A stretch of 64,000 bases of DNA from Micromonospora ureilytica (GTDB lineage Bacteria; Actinomycetota; Actinomycetes; Mycobacteriales; Micromonosporaceae), in NCBI RefSeq assembly GCF_015751765.1, contig NZ_JADOTX010000001.1:3844001-3908000 (forward strand). Direction: 5' to 3'. Position numbers and translations under genes: made by a program. The notes below the pieces were generated by a model. It did no database searches. It saw only the letters and a program-made list of their open reading frames with translations, and was not told the origin of the DNA. This document shows positions 41,898-51,222 of the stretch, piece after piece. Numbering within the stretch: position 1 is the stretch's first letter; every line of letters starts with the position of its first letter.

Positions 41898-42794
41898 ATG
41901 ACCACGACCAGCAAATCCGTAGAGCACACCCCGTCGGGCACGGCCCGGCTCCTGCCGGGCGCACCCGTCGCCGAGGCCGTCCTGGCCGAGACCGCCGCCG
42001 CGGCAGCCCGCCTACGCAGCCGCGGGATCACCCCGAGCCTCGCCACCATCCTCGTCGGCGACGACGACGCCAGCGCCGGTTACATCGCCATCAAGCAGCG
42101 TCAGGCCGCCGCGCTCGGGTTCGCGTCCCCGCACGTGCATCTGCCTGCCACCGCCACCCAGGCCGAGCTGCACCGGGCCATTGCCCGGTTCAACACCGAC
42201 CCGGCCGTGCACGGGCTGCTCGTGCAGTACCCCGTGCCGGGGCACCTGGACTACGACGCGGCGTTGCAGACCATCGACCCGGACAAGGACGTCGACGGCA
42301 TGCATCCGCTGAACATAGGGCGTCTCGCCGTCGGCCTGCCCGGCCCGCTGCCGTGCACCCCCGCCGGCATCGAAGCCCTCCTGGCGTACTACGAGATCCC
42401 CGTCGCCGGTCGTGAGGTCGTCATCCTCGGCCGCGGCGCCACCCTTGGCCGCCCCCTGGCGATGCTGCTCGCCCAGAAGCGCCCGACCGCCAACGCGGCC
42501 GTCACCGTCGTACACACAGGTGTGCCCGACTGGGCCCGCTACACCCGCCGCGCCGACATCCTCGTGGCCGCCGCCGGCGTACCCGGGATCGTGCAGCCTG
42601 AGCACGTCAAGCCCGGCGGCGTCGTCATCGGCGCCGGCGTCCGCTACGACGGGCGGCGTCTCCTGCCGGATGTGGACGAAGCGTGCGCCGAGGTCGCCGG
42701 CGCGATCACGCCCCGGGTCGGCGGGGTCGGTCCGACCACCGTCGCGATGCTGTTCCGCAACGCCGTGCGCGCCGCCGAACGCGCGAGCCAGTAG
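41898..42794 (+). CDS. folD: Methylenetetrahydrofolate dehydrogenase/cyclohydrolase
   Basis: Bifunctional enzyme converting 5,10-methylene-THF to 10-formyl-THF. The 298-residue product has the catalytic Tyr-Lys segment ASAGYIAIKQRQAAALGF, the signature PDKDVDGMHPLNIGRL and the Rossmann stretch VVILGRGATLGRPLAMLLAQK with PRVGGVGPTTVAMLF near the end. The VILGRGATLGRP loop has RGATLGRP where most FolD enzymes have RSxxVGxP; this could shift cofactor preference. It is preceded by a ZTP riboswitch, which ties it to purine and one-carbon supply. Confidence 0.95.
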   Translation: MTTTSKSVEHTPSGTARLLPGAPVAEAVLAETAAAAARLRSRGITPSLATILVGDDDASAGYIAIKQRQAAALGFASPHVHLPATATQAELHRAIARFNTDPAVHGLLVQYPVPGHLDYDAALQTIDPDKDVDGMHPLNIGRLAVGLPGPLPCTPAGIEALLAYYEIPVAGREVVILGRGATLGRPLAMLLAQKRPTANAAVTVVHTGVPDWARYTRRADILVAAAGVPGIVQPEHVKPGGVVIGAGVRYDGRRLLPDVDEACAEVAGAITPRVGGVGPTTVAMLFRNAVRAAERASQ

Positions 42795-42827
42795 CCCGGT
42801 TCCGTCGTCATCGCCAGAAGGCGGCTA

Positions 42828-42858
42828 TTGCGCGGTGGGCTGCCAGCCCACCGCGCAA
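42828..42858. terminator. Hairpin terminator after folD
   Basis: TTGCGCGGTGGGC (42828-42840), loop TGCCA, GCCCACCGCGCAA (42846-42858): a perfect 13-bp stem, 33 bases after folD and facing the convergent nrdJ. No T-run. Confidence 0.8.
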
Positions 42859-42870
42859 CACCCTGACGAG

Positions 42871-42912
42871 CGTGATGCCTGTGAGTCATCACGATGACTC
42901 ACAGGCATCACG
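42871..42912. repeat. Perfect 20-bp palindrome with 2-base loop
   Basis: CGTGATGCCTGTGAGTCATC (42871-42890), AC, then its exact complement GATGACTCACAGGCATCACG (42893-42912). It sits just after the folD hairpin, between convergent folD and nrdJ. The very short loop favours a double-strand protein site or a cruciform more than an RNA hairpin; it could also terminate transcripts from nrdJ. Confidence 0.85.
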
Positions 42913-43017
42913 GCCAACGACAACATGCTCTCCCGCGCGAGCCTCCAGGGGACCCGGAAACGGAGCTGCCCCGGCCTCCGACGAGGGAGACCGGGGCAGC
43001 GCCGCGTTTCGCGTACG

Positions 43018-45891
43018 TCAGCTGCAGCCGCTGGTGGAGCCGCAGCCCTCGCAGACGTAGCAGCTACCGGCGGGGCGCATCTTCGTACCGCAGGTGAAGC
43101 AGAGCGGTGCGTCGGCGGCCTTGCCGATCACGGCCTCCAGCAGTTCGGTGCTGGAACCCACGCTCGGAGCCGGCTTGGCGGCGGCCACGTCGGCCATCTC
43201 CTGGGCCGGCTGGGCGACGGCCTCGGACTTGGCCGGGGCCTCCACCGGTGCGGACGACGCCATCGCGGTCAGTTCGACGCCGGTGACGGCGGCGGCCTCC
43301 GCGTCGGCCTCGGCCCGCAGCTGCGCGGCCCGCTCCGAGGCGGTGAAGATGCCCAGCTCGGCACGGCGCTCGTAGGGCAGGAAGTCCAGCGCCAGGCGAC
43401 GGAAGATGTAGTCCATCACCGAGGCCGCCATCCGCACGTCCGGGTCGTCGGTCATGCCGGCCGGCTCGAAGCGCATGTTGGTGAACTTGCTGACGAACGT
43501 CTCCAGCGGCACGCCGTACTGCAGGCCGATGCTGATGGCCACCGAGAAGGCGTCCATCACGCCGGCGAGGGTCGAGCCCTGCTTGGACATCTTCAGGAAG
43601 ACCTCACCGAGGCCGTCGTCCGGGTAGGACGACGCGGTCAGGTAGCCCTCGGCGCCACCGACGGAGAAGCTGACCGTCTCGGACGGGCGCTTCTTCGGCA
43701 GGCGCTTACGCACCGGCCGGTACTCGATGACCTTCTCGACAGCGGCCGGTGCGGCCGCTGCGGTCTCGACTGCGGCCGGCTCGGTGGCCTTGTTGGACTT
43801 GGCCACCGAGAGCGGCTGCCCGACCTTGCAGTTGTCCCGGTAGATCGCCAGCGCCTTGAGGCCGAGCTTCCAGCCCTCGAAGTAGATCTTCTCGACGTCC
43901 TCGACGGTGGCCGCCTCCGGCATGTTGACCGTCTTGGAGATGGCGCCGGAGACGAACGGCTGAATGGCCGCCATCATCCGCACGTGACCCATCGGGGCGA
44001 TCGTCCGCTCCCCCATGGCACAGTCGAAGACCGGGTAGTGCTCCGGCTTGAGGCCGGGGGCGTCCACCACGTGGCCGTGGTCGGCGATGTGCTCGACGAT
44101 CGCCTCGACCTGCTCCTCGGGGTAGCCGAGGCTGCGCAGGGCGCGCGGCACCGTCTGGTTGACGATCTGCATCGAGCCGCCGCCGACCAGCTTCTTGAAC
44201 TTGACAAGCGCCAGGTCCGGCTCCACGCCGGTCGTGTCGCAGTCCATCATGAAGCCGATCGTGCCGGTCGGGGCGAGGACGCTCGCCTGCGCGTTGCGCC
44301 AACCGAACTTGTCACCGATCTTGTTGCCCTGGGTCCACTGCTTGGTCGCCTCACGGACGATCGCGGTGGCCACCGGGCTGCTCGGCTTGATCTCGTCATT
44401 GGCCGCGGCGTGCTTGCGCATGACCCGCTTGTGCGGCTCGGCGTTGCGGGCGTAGCCGTCGTACGGGCCGACGACGCCGGCCAGCTCGGCAGAGCGGCGG
44501 TAGGCGGTGCCGGTCATCAGGGACGTGATCGACGCGGCGACCGAGCGGCCCTGGTCCGAGTCGTACGGCAGGCCGGTGGCCATCAGCAGGGCGCCCAGGT
44601 TGGCGTAGCCGATGCCGAGCTGCCGGTAGGCGCGGGACGTCTCACCGATCTTCTCGGTCGGGAAGTCCGCGAAGCAGATCGAGATGTCCATCGCGGTGAT
44701 CACGAACTCGACGGACTTGACGAACTTCTCCACCTCGAAGCCACCGTCGGCACGGAGGAACTTCATCAGGTTGAGCGAGGCCAGGTTGCACGAGGAGTTG
44801 TCCAGGTGCAGGTACTCCGAGCACGGGTTCGACGCGGTGATCCGCCCGGTCTCCGGGCAGGTGTGCCAGTCGTTGATCGTGTCGTCGTACTGCAGACCGG
44901 GGTCGGCGCACTCCCAGGCTGCCTGGGAGATGGAGCGAAACAGCTTCTTGGCGTCGACGGTCTCGATCACCGAGCCGTCCAGCCGGCCGCGCAGGTCGAA
45001 GCCCTTGCCGTTCTCCACCGCCGACATGAACTCGTCGGAGACCCGGACCGAGTTGTTGGCGTTCTGGTACTGCACGCTGACGATGTCGGAGCCACCGAGG
45101 TCCATGTCGAACCCGGCGTCACGCAGCGCGCGGATCTTGTCCTCCTCGCGCGCCTTCGTGACCACGAACTCCTGGATGTCCGGGTGGTCGACGTCGATGA
45201 TGACCATCTTGGCCGCCCGGCGGGTCGCGCCGCCGGACTTGATGGTGCCGGCGGAGGCGTCCGCGCCGCGCATGAAGCTGACCGGACCGGAGGCGTTGCC
45301 GCCGGAGGAGAGCAGCTCACGGGACGAGCGGATCCGCGACAGGTTGACCCCGGAGCCGGAGCCGCCCTTGAAGATCAGCCCCTCCTCCTTGTACCAGTCG
45401 AGGATCGAGTCCATCGAGTCGTCGACGGCCAGGATGAAGCAGGCGCTGACCTGCTGCGGCGACGGCGTGCCCACGTTGAACCAGACCGGCGAGTTGAAGC
45501 TGAACACCTGGTTCAGCAGCATCCAGGTCAGCTCGTGCGCGAAGACCTCGGCGTCGGCCGGGCTGGCGAAGTAGCCGTACTCCTCACCCGCGGTGCGGTA
45601 GGTGGTCACCACCCGGTCGATCAACTGCTTGAGCGACCACTCCCGCTCCGGGGTCCCCACCGCGCCCCGGAAGTACTTCGTGGTGACGATGTTTGCCGCG
45701 TTGACGCTCCACGACTCCGGGAACTCCACCCCACGCTGCTCGAAGTTGATCGAGCCGTCCCGCCAGTTCGTCATCACGACGTCACGGCGCTCCCAGGAGA
45801 CCTCGTCGTACGGGTGGACACCCTCCGTCGTCCACACCCGCTCGATCTTCAGCCCCACGCCTGCCTTGCTTCGTGAACGGCTAGTTGTCAC
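43018..45891 (-). CDS. nrdJ: Adenosylcobalamin-dependent ribonucleotide reductase (class II)
   Basis: Reduces ribonucleotides to deoxyribonucleotides with B12 as radical source. The 957-residue enzyme has the class I/II fold with SACFILAVDDSMDSI (first redox Cys), NPCSEYLHLDNSSCNLASLNL (radical-site Cys and Glu) and the second redox Cys region; the C-terminus has a Cys-rich tail (CFTCGTKM ... CYVCEGCGSTSGC), the mobile redox pair typical of NrdJ. An Ala/Pro-rich linker precedes that tail. GTG at 45891 has GAGGGG upstream. It follows nrdR by 67 bases, so both form an NrdR-regulated operon. Confidence 0.96.
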   Translation of the reverse strand: MTTSRSRSKAGVGLKIERVWTTEGVHPYDEVSWERRDVVMTNWRDGSINFEQRGVEFPESWSVNAANIVTTKYFRGAVGTPEREWSLKQLIDRVVTTYRTAGEEYGYFASPADAEVFAHELTWMLLNQVFSFNSPVWFNVGTPSPQQVSACFILAVDDSMDSILDWYKEEGLIFKGGSGSGVNLSRIRSSRELLSSGGNASGPVSFMRGADASAGTIKSGGATRRAAKMVIIDVDHPDIQEFVVTKAREEDKIRALRDAGFDMDLGGSDIVSVQYQNANNSVRVSDEFMSAVENGKGFDLRGRLDGSVIETVDAKKLFRSISQAAWECADPGLQYDDTINDWHTCPETGRITASNPCSEYLHLDNSSCNLASLNLMKFLRADGGFEVEKFVKSVEFVITAMDISICFADFPTEKIGETSRAYRQLGIGYANLGALLMATGLPYDSDQGRSVAASITSLMTGTAYRRSAELAGVVGPYDGYARNAEPHKRVMRKHAAANDEIKPSSPVATAIVREATKQWTQGNKIGDKFGWRNAQASVLAPTGTIGFMMDCDTTGVEPDLALVKFKKLVGGGSMQIVNQTVPRALRSLGYPEEQVEAIVEHIADHGHVVDAPGLKPEHYPVFDCAMGERTIAPMGHVRMMAAIQPFVSGAISKTVNMPEAATVEDVEKIYFEGWKLGLKALAIYRDNCKVGQPLSVAKSNKATEPAAVETAAAAPAAVEKVIEYRPVRKRLPKKRPSETVSFSVGGAEGYLTASSYPDDGLGEVFLKMSKQGSTLAGVMDAFSVAISIGLQYGVPLETFVSKFTNMRFEPAGMTDDPDVRMAASVMDYIFRRLALDFLPYERRAELGIFTASERAAQLRAEADAEAAAVTGVELTAMASSAPVEAPAKSEAVAQPAQEMADVAAAKPAPSVGSSTELLEAVIGKAADAPLCFTCGTKMRPAGSCYVCEGCGSTSGCS

Positions 45892-45958
45892 GCCGTTGCC
45901 CCCCTCGTCTGCGCGGTCACCCACCGCGCGTCCCAATCTCTCGAAAAACTGTGAAGAC

Positions 45959-46447
45959 TCAGCTGGTACGGCCGGCGGCCTCGACCGCATCGACCCGGGC
46001 CTGCGCCGCGGCCCGCAACGTCTCGATCTCGCGCTCGAAGTCGGCGAGTGAGTCGAACGAGCGGTAGACGCTGGCGAACCGCAGGTAGGCGATCTCGTCC
46101 AGGTCGCGCAGCGGACCCAGGATCGCCAGGCCCACGTCGTGACTGGGGATCTCGGCGGCCCCCTTGGCCCGGACCGTCTCCTCCACCCGCTGCGCGAGCA
46201 GCGCGAGTGAGTCGTCGTCCACCGGCCGGCCCTGGCACGCCTTACGCACCCCGCCGATGATCTTCGTGCGACTGAACGGCTCGGTCACCCCGCTGCGCTT
46301 GACGACCGCGAGGACCGCCTCCTCGACGGTCGTGAACCGTTTGCCGCACTCCGGGCAGGAACGCCGCCGCCGGATGAGCTGGCCGTCGTCGGCCTCCCGC
46401 GAGTCGACCACCCGGGAGTCAGCGTGCCGGCAGTACGGACACCGCAT
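45959..46447 (-). CDS. nrdR: Transcriptional repressor NrdR
   Basis: 162-residue repressor of ribonucleotide reductase genes. An N-terminal zinc ribbon (C3, C6, C31, C34: RCPYCRHAD and [11 protein letters not shown]) is followed by an ATP-cone (about 46-136, [28 protein letters not shown]) that senses ATP/dATP. It is the first gene of the operon with nrdJ. ATG at 46447 has GGAGG 6 bases upstream. Operator-like boxes upstream are listed separately. Confidence 0.95.
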   Translation of the reverse strand: MRCPYCRHADSRVVDSREADDGQLIRRRRSCPECGKRFTTVEEAVLAVVKRSGVTEPFSRTKIIGGVRKACQGRPVDDDSLALLAQRVEETVRAKGAAEIPSHDVGLAILGPLRDLDEIAYLRFASVYRSFDSLADFEREIETLRAAAQARVDAVEAAGRTS

Positions 46448-46575
46448 CGCCCACCTCCATAAAATGATCAACTGCGAGCACACCGGACACCCCCGGACAC
46501 GACTCACCGCGACGGTGCCATCCTCGGATGACGCCCGCCGTGATCGACGTTACGGGAGTGCGGTCGGTAGTCAGA

Positions 46576-46654
46576 CCCAACCTGTAGGCAACTTACGCCC
46601 GTGTCACTACTACATCTAGGGGTCGACGGTATGTCGCCGGGGAAGCCGGGTCAA
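46576..46654 (-). promoter_or_regulatory. nrdR-nrdJ promoter with two candidate NrdR boxes
   Basis: On the minus strand: -35 TTGACC (46654-46649), a 17-base spacer and -10 TACCGT (46631-46626). On the plus strand, CTACTACATCTAGGGG (46607-46622), with core CTACATCTAG, fits the NrdR consensus CWATATMTWG well and covers the start-site region. A weaker box with core CAACCTGTAG lies at 46578-46587, about 32 bases away, the usual spacing for paired NrdR boxes. Together these give an NrdR-repressed promoter. Confidence 0.6.
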
Positions 46655-46873
46655 GTTGATCGGCGTGTCCGGCGCGTCACGGACCATCCGGCCATCCACG
46701 CCCCGCAGCACGCCCGAAGACCCAACGCCACGGCCCCGCCCGGGTTACCGGCTGGTGGGCCAGACCCGGGCGGAAAACGGTCGACGATCGAACACCAGTG
46801 CTACCTGACGTACCATTTATCAGAACATCCGTACTACCGGAGTGTTTTTTCACCCCGACACGCCGGTGAGAGG

Positions 46874-46889
46874 TCGTACAGATGTTTGA
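46874..46889 (+). promoter_or_regulatory. LexA (SOS) box upstream of lexA
   Basis: TCGTACAGATGTTTGA matches the actinobacterial SOS box TCGAAC-N4-GTTCGA at 10 of 12 positions and overlaps the -35 of the lexA promoter. A less perfect box TCGAACACCAGTGCTA lies at 46788-46803. Confidence 0.8.
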
Positions 46890-46914
46890 AAATGACTGAT
46901 CTCACCTATACGGT
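46886..46914 (+). promoter_or_regulatory. lexA promoter
   Basis: -35 TTGAAA (46886-46891), 17-base spacer, -10 TACGGT (46909-46914). The SOS box overlaps the -35, so LexA would repress itself. The start codon is 73 bases downstream. Confidence 0.6.
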
Positions 46915-46986
46915 CATGAACAACGTGGCACCACCGCACGCACCACGAGCCGACGAGGCACCCAGCGCCGACCAGGGAGGACGGAC

Positions 46987-47772
46987 GTGACCGAGGACCG
47001 GGCCAGCCGGCCGAAGAGCCCGCAGCAGATCACCGAGGCGGGCCCCCCGGCCACCCGACGCCGCAGCCCCGCGCGCAGCCGGACGGGTCAGCCCGCCGTG
47101 CGCCCGGTCACCCCGGTGGTCAGCGCCTTCCCCGACCCGGCGACTGTCGACCTGACCGCCCGTCAGCGCCGCATCCTGGAGTTCATCCGCAACTGGGTGG
47201 AACGACACGGCTACCCGCCGAGCGTCCGAGAGATCGGCGAGGCGGTCGGCCTGGTGTCGCCGTCAAGCGTCGCCTACCAGCTCAAGGAGCTGGAGAAGAA
47301 GGGCTTCCTGCGCCGCGACCCGAACCGGCCGCGCGCGGTGGACGTCCGCGCCCCCAGCGAGGCCATCGACGACGAGTTGTCGAGGGCACAGCGGCCGACC
47401 CCGGCGTACGTGCCGATGCTCGGTCGGATCGCCGCCGGTGGGCCGATCCTCGCCGAGCAGGCCGTGGAGGACATCTTCCCGCTCCCCCGCGAGCTGGTGG
47501 GTGAGGGCGAGGTCTTCATGCTCCAGGTCAAGGGCGATTCGATGCTCGACGCGGCGATCTGCGACGGCGACTGGGTGGTCGTCCGGCAGCAGCCGACCGC
47601 CGACTCGGGTGAGATCGTGGCCGCCATGCTCGACGGCGAGGCGACCGTCAAGACCTACCGGCGGCGCGACGGGCACGTCTGGCTGATGCCGCAGAACCCA
47701 GCCTTCGACCCGATTCCCGGCGATGACGCCACCATCATGGGCCGGGTCGTGGCGGTGCTACGCCGGATCTGA
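46987..47772 (+). CDS. lexA: LexA repressor
   Basis: Repressor of the SOS response, 261 residues. A 45-residue basic/Pro-rich N-terminal extension precedes the winged helix ([33 protein letters not shown]). The autocleavage site is A150-G151 (GRIAAGGP), with catalytic S185 (GDSML) and K222 (TVKTY). GTG at 46987 has GGGAGG 6 bases upstream. The gene is divergent from nrdR, linking DNA damage response and dNTP supply on one intergenic region. Confidence 0.96.
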   Translation: MTEDRASRPKSPQQITEAGPPATRRRSPARSRTGQPAVRPVTPVVSAFPDPATVDLTARQRRILEFIRNWVERHGYPPSVREIGEAVGLVSPSSVAYQLKELEKKGFLRRDPNRPRAVDVRAPSEAIDDELSRAQRPTPAYVPMLGRIAAGGPILAEQAVEDIFPLPRELVGEGEVFMLQVKGDSMLDAAICDGDWVVVRQQPTADSGEIVAAMLDGEATVKTYRRRDGHVWLMPQNPAFDPIPGDDATIMGRVVAVLRRI

Positions 47773-47779
47773 CCGATCG

Positions 47780-47808
47780 GCGGGTGAGTGCCGACAGCGC
47801 TCACCCGC
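47780..47808. terminator. Hairpin after lexA
   Basis: GCGGGTGAG (47780-47788) and CTCACCCGC (47800-47808) form a 9-bp stem, 8 bases after the lexA stop, without a T-run. Confidence 0.6.
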
Positions 47809-47845
47809 ACCGCTCGGCAGGGCCTGACGAGCGCCTCAGCGCCGA

Positions 47846-49534
47846 TCAGTACCGGTCGCCCCGGTGACCGCGACCGCCCCCGGGATACTGCCCGTACGGG
47901 TCGACGGGCGGCGCGTCGTCGTCGCGTCGGCGGCCGGGCCGCTGACCCCGGTAGTCGGGCTCCTGCCCACCGCGCCGGGGCGGCTCCGCGCGACCGGGCT
48001 GACCGCCGTCGCCGCCGTACACGCCACCACCAGGACGACCGCCGCCACCCTGTGGACGGCCACCGCCGCCCGCTGGGGGACGACCGCCGCCGCTGGCCGG
48101 GGGACGACCGCCGCCACCCGCCGGGGGACGGCCGCCGCCGCCGTAGACGCCGGCACCGCCGCCGTCCGGTCTTGGCGCACCGTAGCCACCGTCAGCCGGG
48201 GCCGGCCGAGCGCCACCGCCGTACACCGCGCCACCCGCCGGGGCTGGGCCGCCGCGACCCGCACCACCGCCGTAGACCGCTCCGCCGGCCGGCGCGCCAC
48301 CCCCGTAGACACCACTTCTCCGGTCGTCATCGGCCGGGAACCCGTCGGCGGCACGACCCGCACGCGGGCCGAACGGCTCGCCATCCGGGTCGGACGCGTC
48401 GGACGCGTCAGCGCCAGGCGGCCGACGGCGGGCACGAACGATGCCGAAGATGCCGCTGGCGACCAACAGCAGGCCGATCAGCCCGACCGCCCCGACCAGG
48501 TACGTGATGTCGTCGAGGCTCAGCCCGTCGGTCCAGGATTTCGAGGCGGCCGGCTTGCCGCCCTCCTCCGCAGCCAGTGGCACGGCGGTGGAACTGGACG
48601 GGGTGTAGCTGAGAACGTCGAGCGGCTCGTCTTCGGCGAACCGGCCGGCGTCGGAGACGGTGACGAACGACTTCCCGTCCGAGGTGTAGCTGATGGCCTC
48701 GCCGAACGGGTCGGCCAGCGGCGTCACCCGCGGCTTGCCGGTGGTGAGAGCGCCCACGATGTCGCCACCGGTCACGTCGAACTCGAAGGCGTCCGCGTAG
48801 GTGCGCAGGACCACCCGAGTGCCGTCCGGTGCCCGGGACGCGCCGGTGATGGCGATCCGGCCGAACGTGTTGAGGGTGTTCTCCGTCTCGGTCTTCGGCA
48901 GCGTGATCTCGCCTGCCTTACGCATCGGCACCGGGTCGGTGTCGCCGCTCTTCAGGGCCGCCGACGGCGTGAAGATCTCGGCCTTGCCGCTGGTCACCTT
49001 TGTGATGATCAGTGGTTTCCCGTCGTCGCCGATGAGCAGCGCCTCGGCGTCGTGCGGTTTGGCCTCGGGGTAGGAGAGCCGGTGCAGAGTCGGCTCCTTG
49101 CCGCCGGTGACAGGCATCGACCAGAGCGCGACGCGGCTGCGGCGCTCCTTCGAGTCGGGGTTGTCACCGGTGTCGGCGATCCAGAGGGTGCGCCCGTCCT
49201 TGGACAGGGCGAGATCCTCGGTGTCGAACGGGCCCTGCCCCGAGTAACGGACCGGCTCCTTCGAGATCTTGCACTTGGTGTCCAGGAAGAAGACCCGCTT
49301 GCGTGCCGTGACCTCGGTGCCGTCGTTGATGACGATGTAGCCACTCTTGGTGGCGACCAGCCCGGACAGCTCCCGTAGGCGCTCGTCGGCGATCGTGCAT
49401 CGCTTCTGGCCGGGTTTGGCGGCGGGCGGCCCCGACGCCCCAGGGGCGGGAGCCGCAGCGGCGACTCCGGCGAGCGCCACGGTTGCCCCGAGCAGGCCGA
49501 GGGCAACCGTGACCGAGGAAACAACGCGGCGCAT
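47846..49534 (-). CDS. Membrane-anchored extracellular protein with Gly/Pro-rich cytoplasmic tail
   Basis: 562-residue product of no recognised name. A signal peptide (1-27, VAAAAPA cleavage region) is followed by about 310 residues with beta-propeller-like repeats: LSGLVATKSGYIVINDGTE, ALSKDGRTLWIADTGDN, KPLIITKVTSGKAEIF and GKSFVTVSDAGRF, with two cysteines (C46, C88). A transmembrane helix lies at 343-366, and a cytoplasmic tail of about 190 residues is made of VYGGG and GGRPPAGGG repeats. This layout, sensor-like outside and disordered inside, suggests a signalling or structural role; it is inference only. It is convergent with lexA and lies downstream of hflX on the same strand. Confidence 0.82.
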   Translation of the reverse strand: MRRVVSSVTVALGLLGATVALAGVAAAAPAPGASGPPAAKPGQKRCTIADERLRELSGLVATKSGYIVINDGTEVTARKRVFFLDTKCKISKEPVRYSGQGPFDTEDLALSKDGRTLWIADTGDNPDSKERRSRVALWSMPVTGGKEPTLHRLSYPEAKPHDAEALLIGDDGKPLIITKVTSGKAEIFTPSAALKSGDTDPVPMRKAGEITLPKTETENTLNTFGRIAITGASRAPDGTRVVLRTYADAFEFDVTGGDIVGALTTGKPRVTPLADPFGEAISYTSDGKSFVTVSDAGRFAEDEPLDVLSYTPSSSTAVPLAAEEGGKPAASKSWTDGLSLDDITYLVGAVGLIGLLLVASGIFGIVRARRRPPGADASDASDPDGEPFGPRAGRAADGFPADDDRRSGVYGGGAPAGGAVYGGGAGRGGPAPAGGAVYGGGARPAPADGGYGAPRPDGGGAGVYGGGGRPPAGGGGRPPASGGGRPPAGGGGRPQGGGGRPGGGVYGGDGGQPGRAEPPRRGGQEPDYRGQRPGRRRDDDAPPVDPYGQYPGGGRGHRGDRY

Positions 49535-49584
49535 TCGGCCAGTGTCGCATGCCGCGCGTTTCCGGTGGATGACGCCGTGGCCGC

Positions 49585-51039
49585 TCAGGACCTGCTGCCG
49601 GCCGCCTGCCCCTGCCGCTCCACGTCGAACGCCGCCAACTCAGCAGCCAGCTCCGCACTGACGCGGACATGCAGCAGGGTGCCTTCCGGCAGGTGCGACG
49701 TGCTGAGCACCTCACCGGTGCGGTGCACCCGGGACACCAGGTCACCCCGGTCGTACGGCACGACCGCCCGGACCTCCACGGCCGGCTGCGGCAGCCGGTC
49801 CTCGATCGCCGCGCGCAGCTCGTCCATGCCCCGCCCGGAGTACGCCGAGACGAAAATCGCGTCCGGCCAGAGCCGCTTGAGCCGCAGCAGGGTGTCCTCG
49901 TCGGCCGCGTCGGTCTTGTTGACCACCAGCAGCTCGGGGAGCCGATCCGCGCTCACCTCGGCGAGCACCTCGTGCACCGCACGGACCTGCTCCTCCGGAT
50001 CCGGGTGGGTGCCGTCGACGACGTGCACCACCAGATCCGCCTCCGCGACCTCCTCCAGCGTCGAGCGGAAAGCCTCGACGATCTGGTGCGGCAGGTGTCG
50101 GACGAAGCCGACAGTGTCGGAGAGGGTGTAGACCCGCCCGTCCGAGGCGGTGGCCTTACGGGTGGTCGGGTCCAACGTCGCGAACAGCGCGTTCTCCACC
50201 AGCACGCCCGCGTCGGTCAGTCGGTTGAGCAGGCTTGACTTGCCGGCGTTGGTGTAGCCCGCGATGGCCACGGCGGGGACGGAGTTGCGGGTGCGTCGGG
50301 CACGCTTGGTGACGCGTACCGTCCGCATGTTCTTGATCTCCCGACGCAGCCGGGAGATGCGGTGGCGGATACGCCGCCGGTCGGTCTCCAGCTTGGTCTC
50401 ACCGGGACCACGCACACCCACACCGCCACCGGCGCCGCCGCCTCGGCCGGAACCACCGGTCTGGCGGGAGAGCGTCTCACCCCAACCGCGCAGTCGGGGC
50501 AGCAGGTATTGCAGCTGGGCCAGCTCGACCTGCGCCTTACCTTCCTTGCTCTTGGCGTGCTGGGCGAAGATGTCGAGGATCAGCGCGGTGCGGTCGACGA
50601 CCTTGACCTTGGTGCGCTGCTCCAGGTTGCGCAGCTGCGACGGGGACAGCTCACCGTCACAGATGACCGTGTCGGCGCCGGTGGAGAGCACCACCGCGCC
50701 GAGGTCGTCGACCTTGCCGCGGCCGATGTAGGTGGCCGGGTCGGGTCGGGTACGACGTTGGATGAGCCCTTCGAGCACCTGCGAACCCGCGGTCTCGGCC
50801 AGCGCGGCGAGCTCGGCCAGCGAGTTCTCCGCGTCGGCGATCGTGCCTTCGGTCCAGACGCCCACCAGGACGACCCGCTCCAGCCGCAGCTGGCGGTATT
50901 CCACCTCGGTGACGTCGGTGAGCTCGGTTGACAGGCCCGGGACGCGTCGGAGGGACTGTCGCTCCGACAGCTCCATCTCGCCGGTGGTGACGTCGTCGAG
51001 CTCGTCCTCGACGGGGACAAAGCTCTCCTGGTCTCGCAA
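49585..51039 (-). CDS. hflX: Ribosome-associated GTPase HflX
   Basis: 484-residue GTPase that binds the 50S subunit and splits stalled ribosomes. The N-terminal HflX domain carries VEYRQLRLERVVLVGVW and TVICDGELSPSQLRNLEQ, a Gly-rich loop (GGSGRGGGAGGGVGVRGPGE) joins it to the helical linker, and the G domain has GYTNAGKSSLLNRL (G1), DTVGFVRHLP (G3) and VVNKTDAAD (G4). TTG at 51039 with AGGAG upstream fits the family start; an ATG at 51084 is possible. A long antisense-like frame extends upstream over the malic enzyme and is rejected. Confidence 0.93.
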   Translation of the reverse strand: MRDQESFVPVEDELDDVTTGEMELSERQSLRRVPGLSTELTDVTEVEYRQLRLERVVLVGVWTEGTIADAENSLAELAALAETAGSQVLEGLIQRRTRPDPATYIGRGKVDDLGAVVLSTGADTVICDGELSPSQLRNLEQRTKVKVVDRTALILDIFAQHAKSKEGKAQVELAQLQYLLPRLRGWGETLSRQTGGSGRGGGAGGGVGVRGPGETKLETDRRRIRHRISRLRREIKNMRTVRVTKRARRTRNSVPAVAIAGYTNAGKSSLLNRLTDAGVLVENALFATLDPTTRKATASDGRVYTLSDTVGFVRHLPHQIVEAFRSTLEEVAEADLVVHVVDGTHPDPEEQVRAVHEVLAEVSADRLPELLVVNKTDAADEDTLLRLKRLWPDAIFVSAYSGRGMDELRAAIEDRLPQPAVEVRAVVPYDRGDLVSRVHRTGEVLSTSHLPEGTLLHVRVSAELAAELAAFDVERQGQAAGSRS

Positions 51040-51222
51040 GCGGTTCTCCTGTCCGTTTTGATAAGTAGAACGTAATCCTGACATGACACAACGCCGAACG
51101 CACCTGCTATATGCCCATGGTGAAGGTCGCCAAAAGTGGGGGCGAATGCTGGTCGGCTGCGACAACCCGGTAGAAATGCGGGCGGCGGCCGATCGGCCGC
51201 ACAGCCGTGACGGAGGGATCCC

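Noticed and set aside
42925..45876. A 983-codon plus-strand open frame antisense to nrdJ
   Set aside because: It is a shadow of nrdJ created by G+C-rich third positions; it has low-complexity Arg/Asp/Gly/His content and no family resemblance.
46601..46990. 129-codon plus-strand frame overlapping the lexA promoter
   Set aside because: Covers regulatory sites; composition is unlike real proteins and it lacks a ribosome site.
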